Source: Novosphingobium sp. UBA6272
GTDB lineage: Bacteria; Pseudomonadota; Alphaproteobacteria; Sphingomonadales; Sphingomonadaceae
Direction of reading: 5' to 3'
DNA length: 64,000 bases
Assembly (NCBI RefSeq): GCF_002440635.1
Contig: NZ_DJUW01000035.1
Coordinates: forward strand, 1-64,000
Part shown: positions 50,700 through 60,080 of the stretch, in pieces
How positions within the stretch are numbered: position 1 is the first letter of the stretch
Layout of the letters: the number at the start of each line of letters is the position of its first letter
The notes under the pieces: model-generated
The model's input: only the letters and a program-made list of their open reading frames with translations
Told to the model about the DNA's origin: nothing
Databases searched by the model: none
Translations under genes and position numbers: made by a program

Positions 50700-53600
50700 A
50701 TGTTGCCCCGTATCATCGGATTTTCGATCCGTCAGCGCTGGTTCGTGCTGGCAGTGGTCGCCCTGCTTTGTGCTGCCGGAATTTGGAGCGCGACAAAGCT
50801 TCCCATCGACGCTGTGCCGGACATCACCAATGTCCAGGTCCAGATCAATACGGAGGCCGAGGGCTATTCCCCGCTCGAATCCGAGCGACGCGTCACTTTC
50901 CCGATCGAAACGGCCATCGCGGGAATTCCGGGGCTGTCCTACACCCGGTCGATCTCGCGCTATGGCCTGAGCCAGGTCACCGTGGTGTTCGAGGACGGCA
51001 CCGACATCTATTTCGCCCGGCAACAGGTCAACGAGCGACTTCAGTCGGTCCGGTCGCAATTGCCTGCGGGTATCGAGCCCCAGATGGGACCGATCGCGAC
51101 AGGGCTTGGCGAGATCTTCATGTTCGCCGTCGTCCCGAAACCGGGTGCAACCAAACCGGATGGCGGCCCATGGACCGCGACCGACCTCAGAACCCTGTCC
51201 GACTGGGTGGTGAGACCGCAAATGCGCACCATACCCGGCGTCGCCGAGGTCAACACGATCGGCGGCTATGAAAAGCAGTATCATGTGACCCCCAATGCCA
51301 CGCAGCTGGCGGCCATGAACCTGTCGCTGACCGATCTGGTCGAGGCGCTCGAACGCAACAACGCCAACCGCGGCGCCGGCTATGTCGAGCGCGGCGGCGA
51401 GCAGATTCTCATCCGCGTGCCGGGGCAGGCATCAAACGAAACCGATCTCTCCCAGATCATCGTTGCCACCCGCGGCGGGGTGCCGATCCGGATCGGCGAT
51501 GTGGCGGAGGTCGTGATCGGTTCCGAATTGCGAACCGGTGCGGCGACCGAAAACGGCAAGGAGATCGTGCTCGGAACGATCTTCATGCGCACCGGCGAAA
51601 ACCCGCGGATCATCGCCCAGGCGGCAGCCGAGAAGCTGAAGCAGGCAACAGCATCCCTACCCGAAGGAGTCGTAGCTCACCCGCTCTATGACCGGACCGA
51701 GCTCGTCGACCGGACCATTGCGACAGTCGAGAAGAACCTCGCCGAGGGCGCATTGCTCGTGATCGTCGTGCTGTTCTTGCTGCTCGGAAACATTCGCGCC
51801 GCTTTGATCACCGCGGCGGTTATTCCGGTCGCCATGCTGATGACGCTGTCGGGCATGCTCGCAACCCGCACCTCGGCCAACCTGATGAGTCTGGGGGCGC
51901 TCGACTTCGGCCTGATCGTCGATGGGGCCGTCATCATCGTCGAGAACTGTCTGCGCCGCCTGGGCGAAGCGCAGCACCGCATGGGGCGCCTGCTCGACCG
52001 CGACGAGCGTTTTGGCCTGGTGGCCAAGGCCAGCGCCGAAGTTATCCGACCCTCCATCTTCGGGATTATCATCATCACGGCGGTCTACTTGCCGATCTTC
52101 GCCCTCGAAGGGATCGAGGGCAAGACCTTTCACCCGATGGCCTTTACGGTGGTAGTGGCGCTGACGGCCGCGCTGATCCTCTCGCTCACACTGGTGCCCG
52201 CGGCGGTTGCCCTTTTCGTCACCGGCAAGGTCGAGGAAAAGGAAAACCGGGTCATGCGCTGGATCGGTGCACGTTACGCACCGATGCTCGACAAGGCCTT
52301 CGCGATGCCCAAGCGCTTCGTCGCCGTCGCGATTCTTCTCGTTGCCGTAAGCGGCTTCGGGGCAACCCGGCTGGGATCGGAATTCATTCCGAACCTCGAG
52401 GAAGGCGATATCGCCATGCACGCGCTGCGTATTCCGGGCACGAGCCTCAGCCAGGCGATCCAGATGCAGGAGGCGCTGGAGAAACGCATTCGACAATTCC
52501 CCGAGGTAGAGCGGGTATTCGCCAAGATCGGTACCGCCGATGTGGCGACGGACCCAATGCCGCCCTCGGTCGCCGACAATTTCATCATGCTCAAGGACCG
52601 CAAGGATTGGCCGGACCCGCGCAAGCCGCGCGACCAACTGGTGGCCGAACTGAAAGCAGCCGTCTCCCAGATACCCGGCAACAATTACGAGTTCACCCAG
52701 CCCGTCCAGATGCGGATGAACGAACTGATTGCCGGAGTTCGCGCCGATGTCGCAATCAAGCTTTACGGAGACGATCTCGAGCAGCTGCTGAAGAGCGGCG
52801 ACGCGATCAGCAATGTCGCTGCCTCCATTCCCGGAGCAGAGGACGTCAAGCTCGAGCAGATTACCGGCCTGCCGATGCTTTCGGTCACGCCCCGGCGCGA
52901 CATGCTCGCGCGCTACGGGGTGAGCATGGCCGACGTGCAGGATGCGGTTGCAACCGCGACCGGAGGAGCCAAGGCTGGCGAGATCTATGAAGGCGATCGC
53001 CGCTTTGCCGTGATCGTCCGCCTGCCTGAAGCTACCCGAACCGATCTGGCGGCGCTCGGCAACCTGCCGATCCGTCTCGCGTCGAGCGGGACGGTTCCGC
53101 TGTCTGAGCTGGCGGACATCTCGCTCGAAGCCGGGCCCAACCAGATCAGCCGCGAGAATGGCAAACGGCGGGCGGTGATTACCGCCAACGTGCGCGGCCG
53201 CGACCTTGGTTCCTTCGTTACCGAACTTCGTCAGAAGGTCGGGGAGGAGGTCAAGCTGCCTGACGGGTACTACGTCGAGTATGGTGGCACGTTCGAGCAG
53301 TTGCAGTCTGCCAAGACCCGTCTGGCGATCGTCGTGCCGCTGGTTCTTCTGCTGATCTTCGGACTGCTGTTCACCCTGTTCGGATCGGTGAAGGACGCCG
53401 GGATCGTCTTCTCCGGCGTCCCGCTTGCCCTGACCGGCGGCGTAGCAGCCCTGGCCTTGCGGGGGATTCCGCTGTCGATCTCGGCGGGTATTGGCTTCAT
53501 CGCCCTTTCGGGCGTGGCAGTGCTCAATGGCGTGGTGATGCTCTCGTTCATCAAGGACCTGCGCGAGCGCGGCGCCGACTTGCTCGACGCGATCCGAGAA

Positions 53601-53840
53601 GGTGCGATCACCCGCCTCCGCCCCGTGATGATGACGGCCCTCGTCGCGTCGCTCGGATTTGTTCCGATGGCACTCAATGTCGGAGCAGGCTCGGAAGTCC
53701 AGCGCCCGCTCGCCACCGTGGTGATCGGCGGGATCATCTCTTCGACCATCCTGACACTGCTGGTGCTGCCCGCGCTTTACCTGCTGGTCCATCGGCAGAA
53801 GGACCCACGAATAGCGCAACAGGACAAGGCGGTGGCATGA
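50700..53840 (+). CDS. czcA: Heavy-metal RND pump CzcA (set 2)
   Basis: A 1046-residue HME-RND pump. Start MLPRIIGFSIRQRW at 50700 with GGGAGGAA just before it. It has LPIDAVPDITNVQVQI and the helix 4 motif DFGLIVDGAVIIVEN, again of the divalent cation type. It resembles set 1 CzcA in layout but is clearly divergent in sequence, which suggests different metal preference such as Ni or Co. dmeR begins 69 bases after its stop. Confidence 0.92.
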   Translation: MLPRIIGFSIRQRWFVLAVVALLCAAGIWSATKLPIDAVPDITNVQVQINTEAEGYSPLESERRVTFPIETAIAGIPGLSYTRSISRYGLSQVTVVFEDGTDIYFARQQVNERLQSVRSQLPAGIEPQMGPIATGLGEIFMFAVVPKPGATKPDGGPWTATDLRTLSDWVVRPQMRTIPGVAEVNTIGGYEKQYHVTPNATQLAAMNLSLTDLVEALERNNANRGAGYVERGGEQILIRVPGQASNETDLSQIIVATRGGVPIRIGDVAEVVIGSELRTGAATENGKEIVLGTIFMRTGENPRIIAQAAAEKLKQATASLPEGVVAHPLYDRTELVDRTIATVEKNLAEGALLVIVVLFLLLGNIRAALITAAVIPVAMLMTLSGMLATRTSANLMSLGALDFGLIVDGAVIIVENCLRRLGEAQHRMGRLLDRDERFGLVAKASAEVIRPSIFGIIIITAVYLPIFALEGIEGKTFHPMAFTVVVALTAALILSLTLVPAAVALFVTGKVEEKENRVMRWIGARYAPMLDKAFAMPKRFVAVAILLVAVSGFGATRLGSEFIPNLEEGDIAMHALRIPGTSLSQAIQMQEALEKRIRQFPEVERVFAKIGTADVATDPMPPSVADNFIMLKDRKDWPDPRKPRDQLVAELKAAVSQIPGNNYEFTQPVQMRMNELIAGVRADVAIKLYGDDLEQLLKSGDAISNVAASIPGAEDVKLEQITGLPMLSVTPRRDMLARYGVSMADVQDAVATATGGAKAGEIYEGDRRFAVIVRLPEATRTDLAALGNLPIRLASSGTVPLSELADISLEAGPNQISRENGKRRAVITANVRGRDLGSFVTELRQKVGEEVKLPDGYYVEYGGTFEQLQSAKTRLAIVVPLVLLLIFGLLFTLFGSVKDAGIVFSGVPLALTGGVAALALRGIPLSISAGIGFIALSGVAVLNGVVMLSFIKDLRERGADLLDAIREGAITRLRPVMMTALVASLGFVPMALNVGAGSEVQRPLATVVIGGIISSTILTLLVLPALYLLVHRQKDPRIAQQDKAVA

Positions 53841-53888
53841 TGGTCATGAGCCCCCCCCGGAGAATGTGACCTTGCCCTCTGACACGTT

Positions 53889-53909
53889 TATAGGATAGGG
53901 GGGTATGCT
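53889..53909. promoter_or_regulatory. Candidate RcnR/DmeR-type operator
   Basis: The six-G tract GGGGGG (53898-53903) is flanked by TATAGGATA on the left and TATGCTATG on the right. RcnR-type sites have a G tract between short AT inverted halves. It lies directly before the dmeR ATG (53910), which has no clear ribosome-binding site. Confidence 0.65.
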
Positions 53910-54185
53910 ATGGCACATATCAAGGCGAACAAGGATCCGTTACTTGCCCGCGTAAGGCGGATCGCCGGGCAGGTCGGCGCCATCGAAAAAGCGATCGTGC
54001 GCGATGCCGACTGCGGCACGGTGCTGCATCAGGTCGCCGGGGTACGCGGCGCGCTTGGCGGATTGCTCGACGAACTGGTGGCCGATCACGTTCGCCAGCA
54101 TCTGGCATCGCCTGGGCTGACCGATGAGGAGCGGACGCAGGCGGCTGAGGATTTGATAGCGGCGATCCGCCGCTACGCGAAATAG
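53910..54185 (+). CDS. dmeR: RcnR/CsoR-family Ni/Co-responsive repressor DmeR
   Basis: A 91-residue four-helix regulator. The metal ligands His3, Cys35, His60 and His64 are all present, the set of RcnR, which senses Ni and Co, as opposed to the Cys-His-Cys set of copper CsoR. The body (RVRRIAGQVGAIEKAIVRDADC) matches the family. It is followed by dmeF 11 bases later. The operator is likely the G tract just before its start. Confidence 0.9.
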   Translation: MAHIKANKDPLLARVRRIAGQVGAIEKAIVRDADCGTVLHQVAGVRGALGGLLDELVADHVRQHLASPGLTDEERTQAAEDLIAAIRRYAK

Positions 54186-54196
54186 GACCAGACCCG

Positions 54197-55186
54197 ATGT
54201 CTCTCGATTCCGAGCTTGACGAACTGACCCACGGCCATGTTTTCCTTGGCGATACCCATGATGAAAGCGCGCGCCGGACCTTGTGGGTCGTTCTGCTGAC
54301 CGCCGGTATGATGCTGGTCGAGATAGTGGCCGGCATGGCATTCAACTCGATGGCACTGCTGGCCGATGGCGTTCACATGGCCACCCACGCCGGAGCGCTT
54401 GGGATCGCGGCTCTCGCCTATTCCTACGCGAAGAAGCACGCGAACAGCAGCCATTATTCCTTCGGCACCGGCAAGGTCGGAGACCTTGCCGGATTTGCAT
54501 CGGCCATTGTTCTGGGAATAGTGGCGGTCGGTATCGCGGTTGAGTGCTTTCAGCGATTGATGGAACCGCGGCCGGTCGCGTTCTTTGAGGCTACGATCAT
54601 TGCGGTCGTGGGTCTTCTGGTAAACCTTGTGAGCGCGTTCCTCCTCGGCGGGGGTCATGGTCTCGGCCAAGGGCACAGTCATTCGCACCACGTGCACCAC
54701 CACGACGAGGGTCATAACCACGAAAAGGGACAGCCCGAACACGACAATAATCTGCGCTCGGCATACTTGCACGTCTTGGCAGATGCGCTGACATCGGTGC
54801 TGGCAATCGCAGCCCTGCTCGGTGGCCGGTTTCTTGGCTGGTCTTGGCTCGATCCGCTAATGGGTCTCGTTGGAGCGGTTGTGATCGCGGCCTGGTCATG
54901 GTCCCTCATTCGCGACACCGCCAACGTCCTTCTGGATGGCCATGAACCTGCGCTCGACCGGGAAATCCGCGAGTTGGTCGAGGGTCCCGGTGATGCGCGG
55001 ATTACCGATCTCCATGTCTGGCGCGTCGGCCCGGGCGCGCATGCCGCAATCGTGGGCGTGACGGGCCCTGGTCGGGAGGCTGTGCGACTTCGATTGGCAC
55101 CGGTCCACGAAATTGCACATCTCACCATCGAGGCGAACGAACGCAATGGGGACCTGCAGAACCGAGGCGTGGCCGAAATTAAATGA
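54197..55186 (+). CDS. dmeF: Cobalt/nickel CDF transporter DmeF
   Basis: A 329-residue CDF protein. Helix 2 has LLADGVHMATHAG, in which the usual final Asp of the site is His, as in the DmeF group; helix 5 has HVLADALTS. A long His-rich loop (HSHSHHVHHHDEGHNH) lies between helices 4 and 5. The C-terminal domain has ITDLHVWRVGPGAHAAIV. dmeRF is known from Rhizobium for Co and Ni resistance. Confidence 0.9.
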   Translation: MSLDSELDELTHGHVFLGDTHDESARRTLWVVLLTAGMMLVEIVAGMAFNSMALLADGVHMATHAGALGIAALAYSYAKKHANSSHYSFGTGKVGDLAGFASAIVLGIVAVGIAVECFQRLMEPRPVAFFEATIIAVVGLLVNLVSAFLLGGGHGLGQGHSHSHHVHHHDEGHNHEKGQPEHDNNLRSAYLHVLADALTSVLAIAALLGGRFLGWSWLDPLMGLVGAVVIAAWSWSLIRDTANVLLDGHEPALDREIRELVEGPGDARITDLHVWRVGPGAHAAIVGVTGPGREAVRLRLAPVHEIAHLTIEANERNGDLQNRGVAEIK

Positions 55187-55790
55187 TTGGCTGCCATTGT
55201 TCGGCAGCGCGGTGGGAACGCATGCCGAGACCGCTCACGCGTGGCTCCCTTCAAGGTCAACCATCCTCGCGAGAGCGGAGATGTGCGAATGAGATTGCAA
55301 TCTCGGCGCCAGTTCCTTCAGCAGGCATGTCGGCCAACCCAGAACTATCTCCACATCAACCGAACGTCACACCTCACTGTCGAATGGACCTCTATGTAGA
55401 TTTCGCCCTCGGCCGAAGCTCATCGCTGCCCGAAATTGTGAAAGGAAAGCGCAACAGTGCCAGGCTCCTTACCCGCAACCGACTATTCCAATGCTGTGAG
55501 CACCGTCCTGACGTGCCGCACAAGCTTTGCCTGGTTACTCGCCACTCCCCCCGTGCGGTCGAGCGGTTGTGCACAGGACATTACCCTGGACGCGTCAATT
55601 TGGCCTATCTGCTTTTGGTCGAGCGCCAAGCAACGGAAGCCGACACTAGCCGAGACCCGAGCGCGAGCAGCAGCACTATAGGCCGACGCAAAGCTCCAAA
55701 TCGGTTCCCATGAATTGTGACCCGAATGTGGGCACCGGAATAGGGATCGACGCCTCTGGGCCTCGTTGGTTCATTCCGGCGGGAACGGCC
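55187..55790. other. 604-base region with no supported gene
   Basis: Several frames are open but none has a signal, domain or ribosome-binding site that convinces me. The region lies between dmeF and the convergent DoxX gene. Weak hairpins (GCTGCC...GGCAGC near 55191-55209) follow dmeF. It may be a decayed gene or the worn edge of an island. Confidence 0.5.
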
Positions 55791-56231
55791 CTATCCCGTT
55801 TGACCGTCCAGCGCATGAGCACCTGGACCGCGAGCCCAGAAATACAGAAGTGCCCCAAGGATCGCCACATTCTTGAACAGCGGTCCAATGTGCGAGGTGT
55901 CGGGAACAACATGAATTGCAATGGTGACCGGCACCAGGGTTGCAAACAAAACAAGCGCTGAAATCCGCGTCATCCAACCGATTGCAAGCGTCGCACCGCA
56001 AACTACGAACGCCGCACCTGAAAGCCAGAGCAGCAGGGAGGGGTCCCCAATGCCCCTAACGAACTCGCGCCATGGGGATTCGCCGATCCGCTTGAGCATT
56101 ACTTCATGCTGGCGGAAGTGACCAAGCCCGCCAACAATGAAAATCAAACTCGTCAGAACCCGAAAAGCTGGATCAACAAGTGAAGCCACTTGATCGCTAG
56201 GCCTCAGCCAATTGTCCAAACGTCGCAACAT
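55791..56231 (-). CDS. DoxX-family membrane protein
   Basis: A 146-residue protein with about four helices (SLVDPAFRVLTSLIFIVGGLGHF, LLLWLSGAAFVVCGATLAIG, ISALVLFATLVPVTIAIHVV and a last helix LGALLYFWA). The pattern with GHF and FKNVAILGALL is that of the DoxX family. The start at 56231 is preceded by GAGGGAAT; a longer frame to 56462 lacks similarity. Function unknown in this setting. Confidence 0.75.
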   Translation of the reverse strand: MLRRLDNWLRPSDQVASLVDPAFRVLTSLIFIVGGLGHFRQHEVMLKRIGESPWREFVRGIGDPSLLLWLSGAAFVVCGATLAIGWMTRISALVLFATLVPVTIAIHVVPDTSHIGPLFKNVAILGALLYFWARGPGAHALDGQTG

Positions 56232-56575
56232 CTTGTATTCCCTCTCAACCCTCGGCGCAGTCAGTAGCTGAGGAGCTTCGAAGACTGGTATTGCAGTTTC
56301 ACCCAACCTTATCAATCGCTCGATTGGTACTGGCTGGCTGCCTATCCCAAAGGTCGAGGGCCTGTAGGGAAGTTCAAAATCAAGGCGCTCCGCCGGCAGC
56401 AATCGCCCACGGATGTTGCTAGATGATAGGGCAGGTGCTGTGTCTACAGCTTGTCGCACCAAAGGAACGGTCTGTCGCGCTTACAGTGTGCTTACATACC
56501 CTCCTCGGAGCACGAGTGTAAGCGGCGCAAAGCGCCATCTAGGCCTAGCAAGCATGTATAAATGTTTGAAAAACT
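56232..56575. other. Intergenic region between DoxX and tRNA-Gly
   Basis: 344 bases. No gene recognised. A short GCTTACA/TGTAAGC inverted pair occurs near 56490-56525 but is not convincing as an element. Confidence 0.4.
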
Positions 56576-56650
56576 TGGAGCGGGCGAAGGGATTCGAACC
56601 CTCGACCCCAACCTTGGCAAGGTTGTGCTCTACCCCTGAGCTACGCCCGC
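56576..56650 (-). tRNA. tRNA-Gly(GCC)
   Basis: On the minus strand it begins GCGGGCGTAGCTCAGGGG and folds as a cloverleaf: acceptor GCGGGCG pairing with CGCCCGC, anticodon loop with GCC, T arm with GGTTCGAATCC, discriminator T and encoded CCA at 56578-56576. Its 3' end faces the resistance genes to the left. Confidence 0.95.
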
Positions 56651-56831
56651 TCGAACGTTTGCGGCCCTTGCGTTTTTAGCGCCCCGGGCCGGGGTGAGGC
56701 GCGCGGTTAGCACCGGCCCTGCGGCTTGCCAAGGGGAAAATTGCCGCGACGCGCAAGGAAACGATTATCCCTTCACAAATGGCGACAAAGGCCCACATTG
56801 GGGCCGAATTGGCGCAGATGGAGTGGATTAC

Positions 56832-57734
56832 GTGGCAAGCATGGGGCTGAACCTGGAAGAACAGAAGGCGGTTGACCGGTTCCGCAAGGCGGTGGTTGAG
56901 CCTTCGATGGAAAGCCTCGTCATCCTCGATTTCTGGGCCGAATGGTGCGGGCCGTGCAAGGCCCTGACCCCGGTGCTGGAAAAGGTCGCGGCCGACTATG
57001 CCGACAAGGGCGTGGTCCTGGCCAAGGTCAACGTCGACGAGGAAGCCTTTATCGCCGGGCAGTTTCAGGTCCGCTCGATCCCGACGGTCTATGCGATCTT
57101 CCAGGGCCAGCCGGTCGCCGATCTGACTCAGGCGCGGGGCGAATCGCAACTCAAGGCCATGTTGGACCAGCTTCTGGCCAAGCTGCCAATCAGGGGCGGC
57201 GCGGCGCCGGCGCAGGATATCGCCCCGCTGCTGGCGATGGGTGAGGAAGTGCTGGCCGGCGGCGATGCCGAGCGGGCCGCCTCGATCTTTTCCCAGATCG
57301 TCGAGATCGACCAGACCAGCGGCGCCGCCTTTGGCGGACTGGTCCGGGCGATGGCCGCGCTGGGCGAGGTCGAGCAGGCCGATGCGATCCTGGCAGCCCT
57401 GCCGGCCGAACTGGCCGGCGACGCAGAAGTGACCCGGGCCCGGACACTGCTCGAACTCGCCCGCAACCGGCCCGAGGACAGCGAGCTCGCCGCGCTGAAG
57501 GCAGCGGCGACACCGGACAATCCGGAAGGCCAGCTGGCCTATGCCGAAGCCGCCTTTGCCGCCGGCGACCGCGATGCCGCCGCAGAAACGCTGCTGGCGA
57601 TGATCGCTGCGGACCGCGAATGGAACGAAGGCGCGGCCAAGGCCAAGCTGCTGCAGATGTTCGAGGCCGTCGGACTGGAAGATCCGTGGGTGGCCGGCCA
57701 GCGCCGCCGGCTATCGCTGATCCTGTTCGGATAA
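56832..57734 (+). CDS. cnoX: Thioredoxin-TPR protein, CnoX/YbbN-like
   Basis: A 300-residue chaperedoxin. A thioredoxin domain with active site WCGPC (Cys39, Cys42) is followed by TPR-like helices with Ala/Glu-rich repeats. CnoX protects proteins from oxidative aggregation together with chaperones. The GTG start at 56832 has GGAG eight bases upstream; ATG at 56841 is possible. It begins the ordinary chromosomal block after the tRNA. Confidence 0.85.
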   Translation: MASMGLNLEEQKAVDRFRKAVVEPSMESLVILDFWAEWCGPCKALTPVLEKVAADYADKGVVLAKVNVDEEAFIAGQFQVRSIPTVYAIFQGQPVADLTQARGESQLKAMLDQLLAKLPIRGGAAPAQDIAPLLAMGEEVLAGGDAERAASIFSQIVEIDQTSGAAFGGLVRAMAALGEVEQADAILAALPAELAGDAEVTRARTLLELARNRPEDSELAALKAAATPDNPEGQLAYAEAAFAAGDRDAAAETLLAMIAADREWNEGAAKAKLLQMFEAVGLEDPWVAGQRRRLSLILFG

Positions 57735-57749
57735 GGCGGCCGCATCCTG

Positions 57750-58355
57750 ATGCGCATTTCGATCTTCCCGCTGCCCGGCGCGATCCTGTTTCCCGGATTG
57801 CAGCTGCCGCTGCACATCTTCGAGCCGCGCTACCGCGCGCTGGTCAAGGATGCGCTGGCGCGCGATCGGCGGATCGGGATGATCCAGCCGCAGCGCGCCG
57901 AGGAAGGCGCGCCGCTTTACCAGATCGGCTGCCTCGGCAAGATCGGCGAGGTCGAGGCGCTGGACGATGGCCGCTTCAATCTGGTGCTCGAAGGCGAAGC
58001 CCGGTTCAAGCTGATCCGCGAGCTGGATGCCGCCACCCCGTTCCGCCAGATCGAAGGCGAGCTGCTCGACGAGCAGGACTATCCGGCGCTGTCCCCGGTC
58101 GAACGCGCCGGGTTCGAGCGTGAGGCGCGGCGCTTTGCCGACATGCAGGGTTATGCGGTCGATTGGGAAGCCGTGACCCGGCTCGACGACGAATCGCTTA
58201 TCGACGGGACCAGCCAGATTGTTCCGTTCGACATCGCCTCCAAGCAGGCGCTGCTTGAAGCGCCGAACCTGACCGCGCGGTGCGAGCTGCTGGTGCAGCT
58301 GATGCAGTTCTTCGGTCGGCGAGACAGCGACGATCCGAGGGTTACGCTGCAATAG
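57750..58355 (+). CDS. LON N-terminal (substrate-binding) domain protein
   Basis: A 201-residue protein with the LON domain opening ISIFPLPGAILFPGLQLPLHIFEPRYRALV, and later GCLGKI and EGEARFKL. It has no ATPase or protease part. It follows cnoX by 15 bases, so the two may be coupled. Such stand-alone LON-domain proteins are common in alphaproteobacteria; their role is unclear. Confidence 0.87.
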   Translation: MRISIFPLPGAILFPGLQLPLHIFEPRYRALVKDALARDRRIGMIQPQRAEEGAPLYQIGCLGKIGEVEALDDGRFNLVLEGEARFKLIRELDAATPFRQIEGELLDEQDYPALSPVERAGFEREARRFADMQGYAVDWEAVTRLDDESLIDGTSQIVPFDIASKQALLEAPNLTARCELLVQLMQFFGRRDSDDPRVTLQ

Positions 58356-58378
58356 CGCAATACCCTCGTCAGCCGGAC

Positions 58379-58705
58379 CTATTCCTCGACCGGGGCTTCG
58401 TCGACCGGCTGGCCTTCCTCGGGCGCGAAACCTTCGACCATTTTGCACGATTTCTTGTCGCCTGCGTCACAGGCGCCGACCAGACAGTCCTTGGTGACTT
58501 CACCGCGGGTGCCGGTGCCGAGGCCCTTGTTTTCCTCGATGCAGCGCTCGGCAGTCATCGGCGCATCGCTGGCGGTTTGAGACGGGCTTGGATTGGCCTT
58601 GGCCGCTGCGGCATCGCCGGTTTCGGTTGGAGCGGGCGCGGCGGTTTCGCCGCCAGATCAGGCCGCCAGCAGGATCGCCGCAGCAAGAGGAATTGCACGC
58701 ATCAT
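58379..58705 (-). pseudogene. Small lipoprotein with TGA at the lipobox position
   Basis: A 108-codon frame on the minus strand overlaps the MarC stop (ATGATG). It begins MMRAIPLAAAILLAA, then codon 16 (58660-58658) is TGA, followed by SGGETAAPAPTE and an acidic, Cys-containing body (RCIEENKGL, DCLVGACDAGDKKSC) with no other stop until 58379. LLAA-C-SGG would be a perfect lipobox if TGA were TGC. Either a single-base nonsense change, a sequence error, or recoding explains it. The intact frame and coupling to MarC argue it was functional until recently. Confidence 0.6.
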
Positions 58706-59334
58706 ACCAGCACAGCCTTTATCCCATCGATGACATATTGCGCGGCCAGCGCGGCGAGCAGCACGCCGAGCAGGCGGGTGATCACTGCCTCGACCCGGGT
58801 CCCGAGCAAGCGCATCAGCGGACCTGCCGCCGCCAGCGCGGCGAGGGTCAGCAGCAGCACTGCACCCATTGCAGAAAGCACGACCAGCGTCTGCTCGGTC
58901 CCCTGCGCGCGCGATGTCAGCAGCATGATCGTCGCGATCGATCCCGGCCCGGCGATCATCGGCATCGCCATCGGGAAGACCGAAACGTCATCGACCTCCG
59001 GGGTCTGGGCGTTTTCGGCACGGACCTTCTCGGCCCGCTCCTCGCGCCGCTGGGTGCGCTTTTCAAAGACCATGTCCATCGCGATCACGAACAGCATGAT
59101 CCCGCCGGCGATCCGGAACGAGTTGAGCTCGATATGCAGCGCGCCCAGCAGGTCTTCACCAAACAGCGCGAAGATCAGCAGGATTATTGTGGCAATGATC
59201 GTGGCCCGCACCGCCATGCCGACCGCCTGACGGTTGCTGGCACCCTTGACCAGCCCGGCATAGATCGGAGCACAGCCCGGCGGGTCGATCACCACAAACA
59301 GGGTGACGAAGGCAGAAAGGAACAGCTCCCACAT
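58702..59334 (-). CDS. marC: MarC-family membrane protein
   Basis: A 210-residue protein with six helices. Family motifs: FVVIDPPGCAPIYAGL at the start and FPMAMPMIAGPGSIATIMLL in the middle. MarC proteins are inner-membrane proteins of unknown transport role. It follows the exported protein gene by two bases and its stop overlaps the small lipoprotein start. Confidence 0.9.
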   Translation of the reverse strand: MWELFLSAFVTLFVVIDPPGCAPIYAGLVKGASNRQAVGMAVRATIIATIILLIFALFGEDLLGALHIELNSFRIAGGIMLFVIAMDMVFEKRTQRREERAEKVRAENAQTPEVDDVSVFPMAMPMIAGPGSIATIMLLTSRAQGTEQTLVVLSAMGAVLLLTLAALAAAGPLMRLLGTRVEAVITRLLGVLLAALAAQYVIDGIKAVLV

Positions 59335-59336
59335 GG

Positions 59337-60035
59337 CTATTTGGCCGGGGCTTCCACTTGCACGTCCTGCACGGTCACCCGCTGCCCATCGACCTGCATC
59401 GCCACGGTAAAGCGGCGCGCGCCATCGGGCTGGACCACCGCTTCCCAGCCCATCGTGCCGTCAAGCGATTGACCAATGCGGCGCACCGGATCGAGCGGCG
59501 CAAGCTTGCCCTTGAAGTCTTTTGCCTTGGGCGCACGGCCGCGATAGCCCGGCGGGCAATCGGCCACTTTGGAGACGATCATGTCGGGCGGATCGAGCGG
59601 CATCGGCAAGGCATCGCCCTGATCGAGCACCCATTTGTAGCGGCCGTTCTTCTGCTTTTGCCACACCGTGGTGAACCAGCCGCTGGTCCCGTCGGGGCGC
59701 TGCCAGGCCCCGCGGGTGACTGCCAGCGATCCGTCACAGCTCGACCAGACCTGATGCGGCTGCCAGGTTACCGGCTTGGGTGGGTTTGGTTTGTCCTTCA
59801 GGAATTCCTGCGCATAGACCATCTGCGGCACGAACATCACCGCGTCCTTGGTCGCGGTTTCGCGAAAGGCGGTCCACTGCCCCTTTTCCTGGGCCAGCCG
59901 GGCAAAGGCCAGTTCCTCCGCCACAACAGCGCCAGGATTGGCATGGCCGGCGGTGCCGTCGTTGCGGCGGTCCTGCGACAGGGCGGGCGTGGAGGCGAGC
60001 GCGAACGCCAGCCCCCCGAGAATCAAGCGCTTCAT
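59337..60035 (-). CDS. Conserved exported protein of unknown function
   Basis: A 232-residue protein with a signal peptide (MKRLILGGLAFALASTPALS). The mature region has AEELAFARLAQEKGQWTAFRETATKDAVMF, similar to the start of SnoaL/NTF2-like domains, and Trp-rich segments (WQPHQVWSSCDGS, GWFTTVWQKQKNGRYKWVLDQG). I cannot assign a role. It forms an apparent operon with marC. Confidence 0.75.
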   Translation of the reverse strand: MKRLILGGLAFALASTPALSQDRRNDGTAGHANPGAVVAEELAFARLAQEKGQWTAFRETATKDAVMFVPQMVYAQEFLKDKPNPPKPVTWQPHQVWSSCDGSLAVTRGAWQRPDGTSGWFTTVWQKQKNGRYKWVLDQGDALPMPLDPPDMIVSKVADCPPGYRGRAPKAKDFKGKLAPLDPVRRIGQSLDGTMGWEAVVQPDGARRFTVAMQVDGQRVTVQDVQVEAPAK

Positions 60036-60080
60036 GCCCGCCAATCTAGCGCCCCCGTGCTCCGGTGGCGAGTCGATTGG

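Noticed and set aside
51657..53819. Very long open frame (720 codons) on the minus strand antisense to czcA set 2
   Set aside because: Shadow of the RND gene in high-GC DNA; it has no family motif and the plus strand encodes an unmistakable pump.
55183..55713. 176-codon frame after dmeF
   Set aside because: No domain, atypical composition and overlapping the dmeF end; not convincing.
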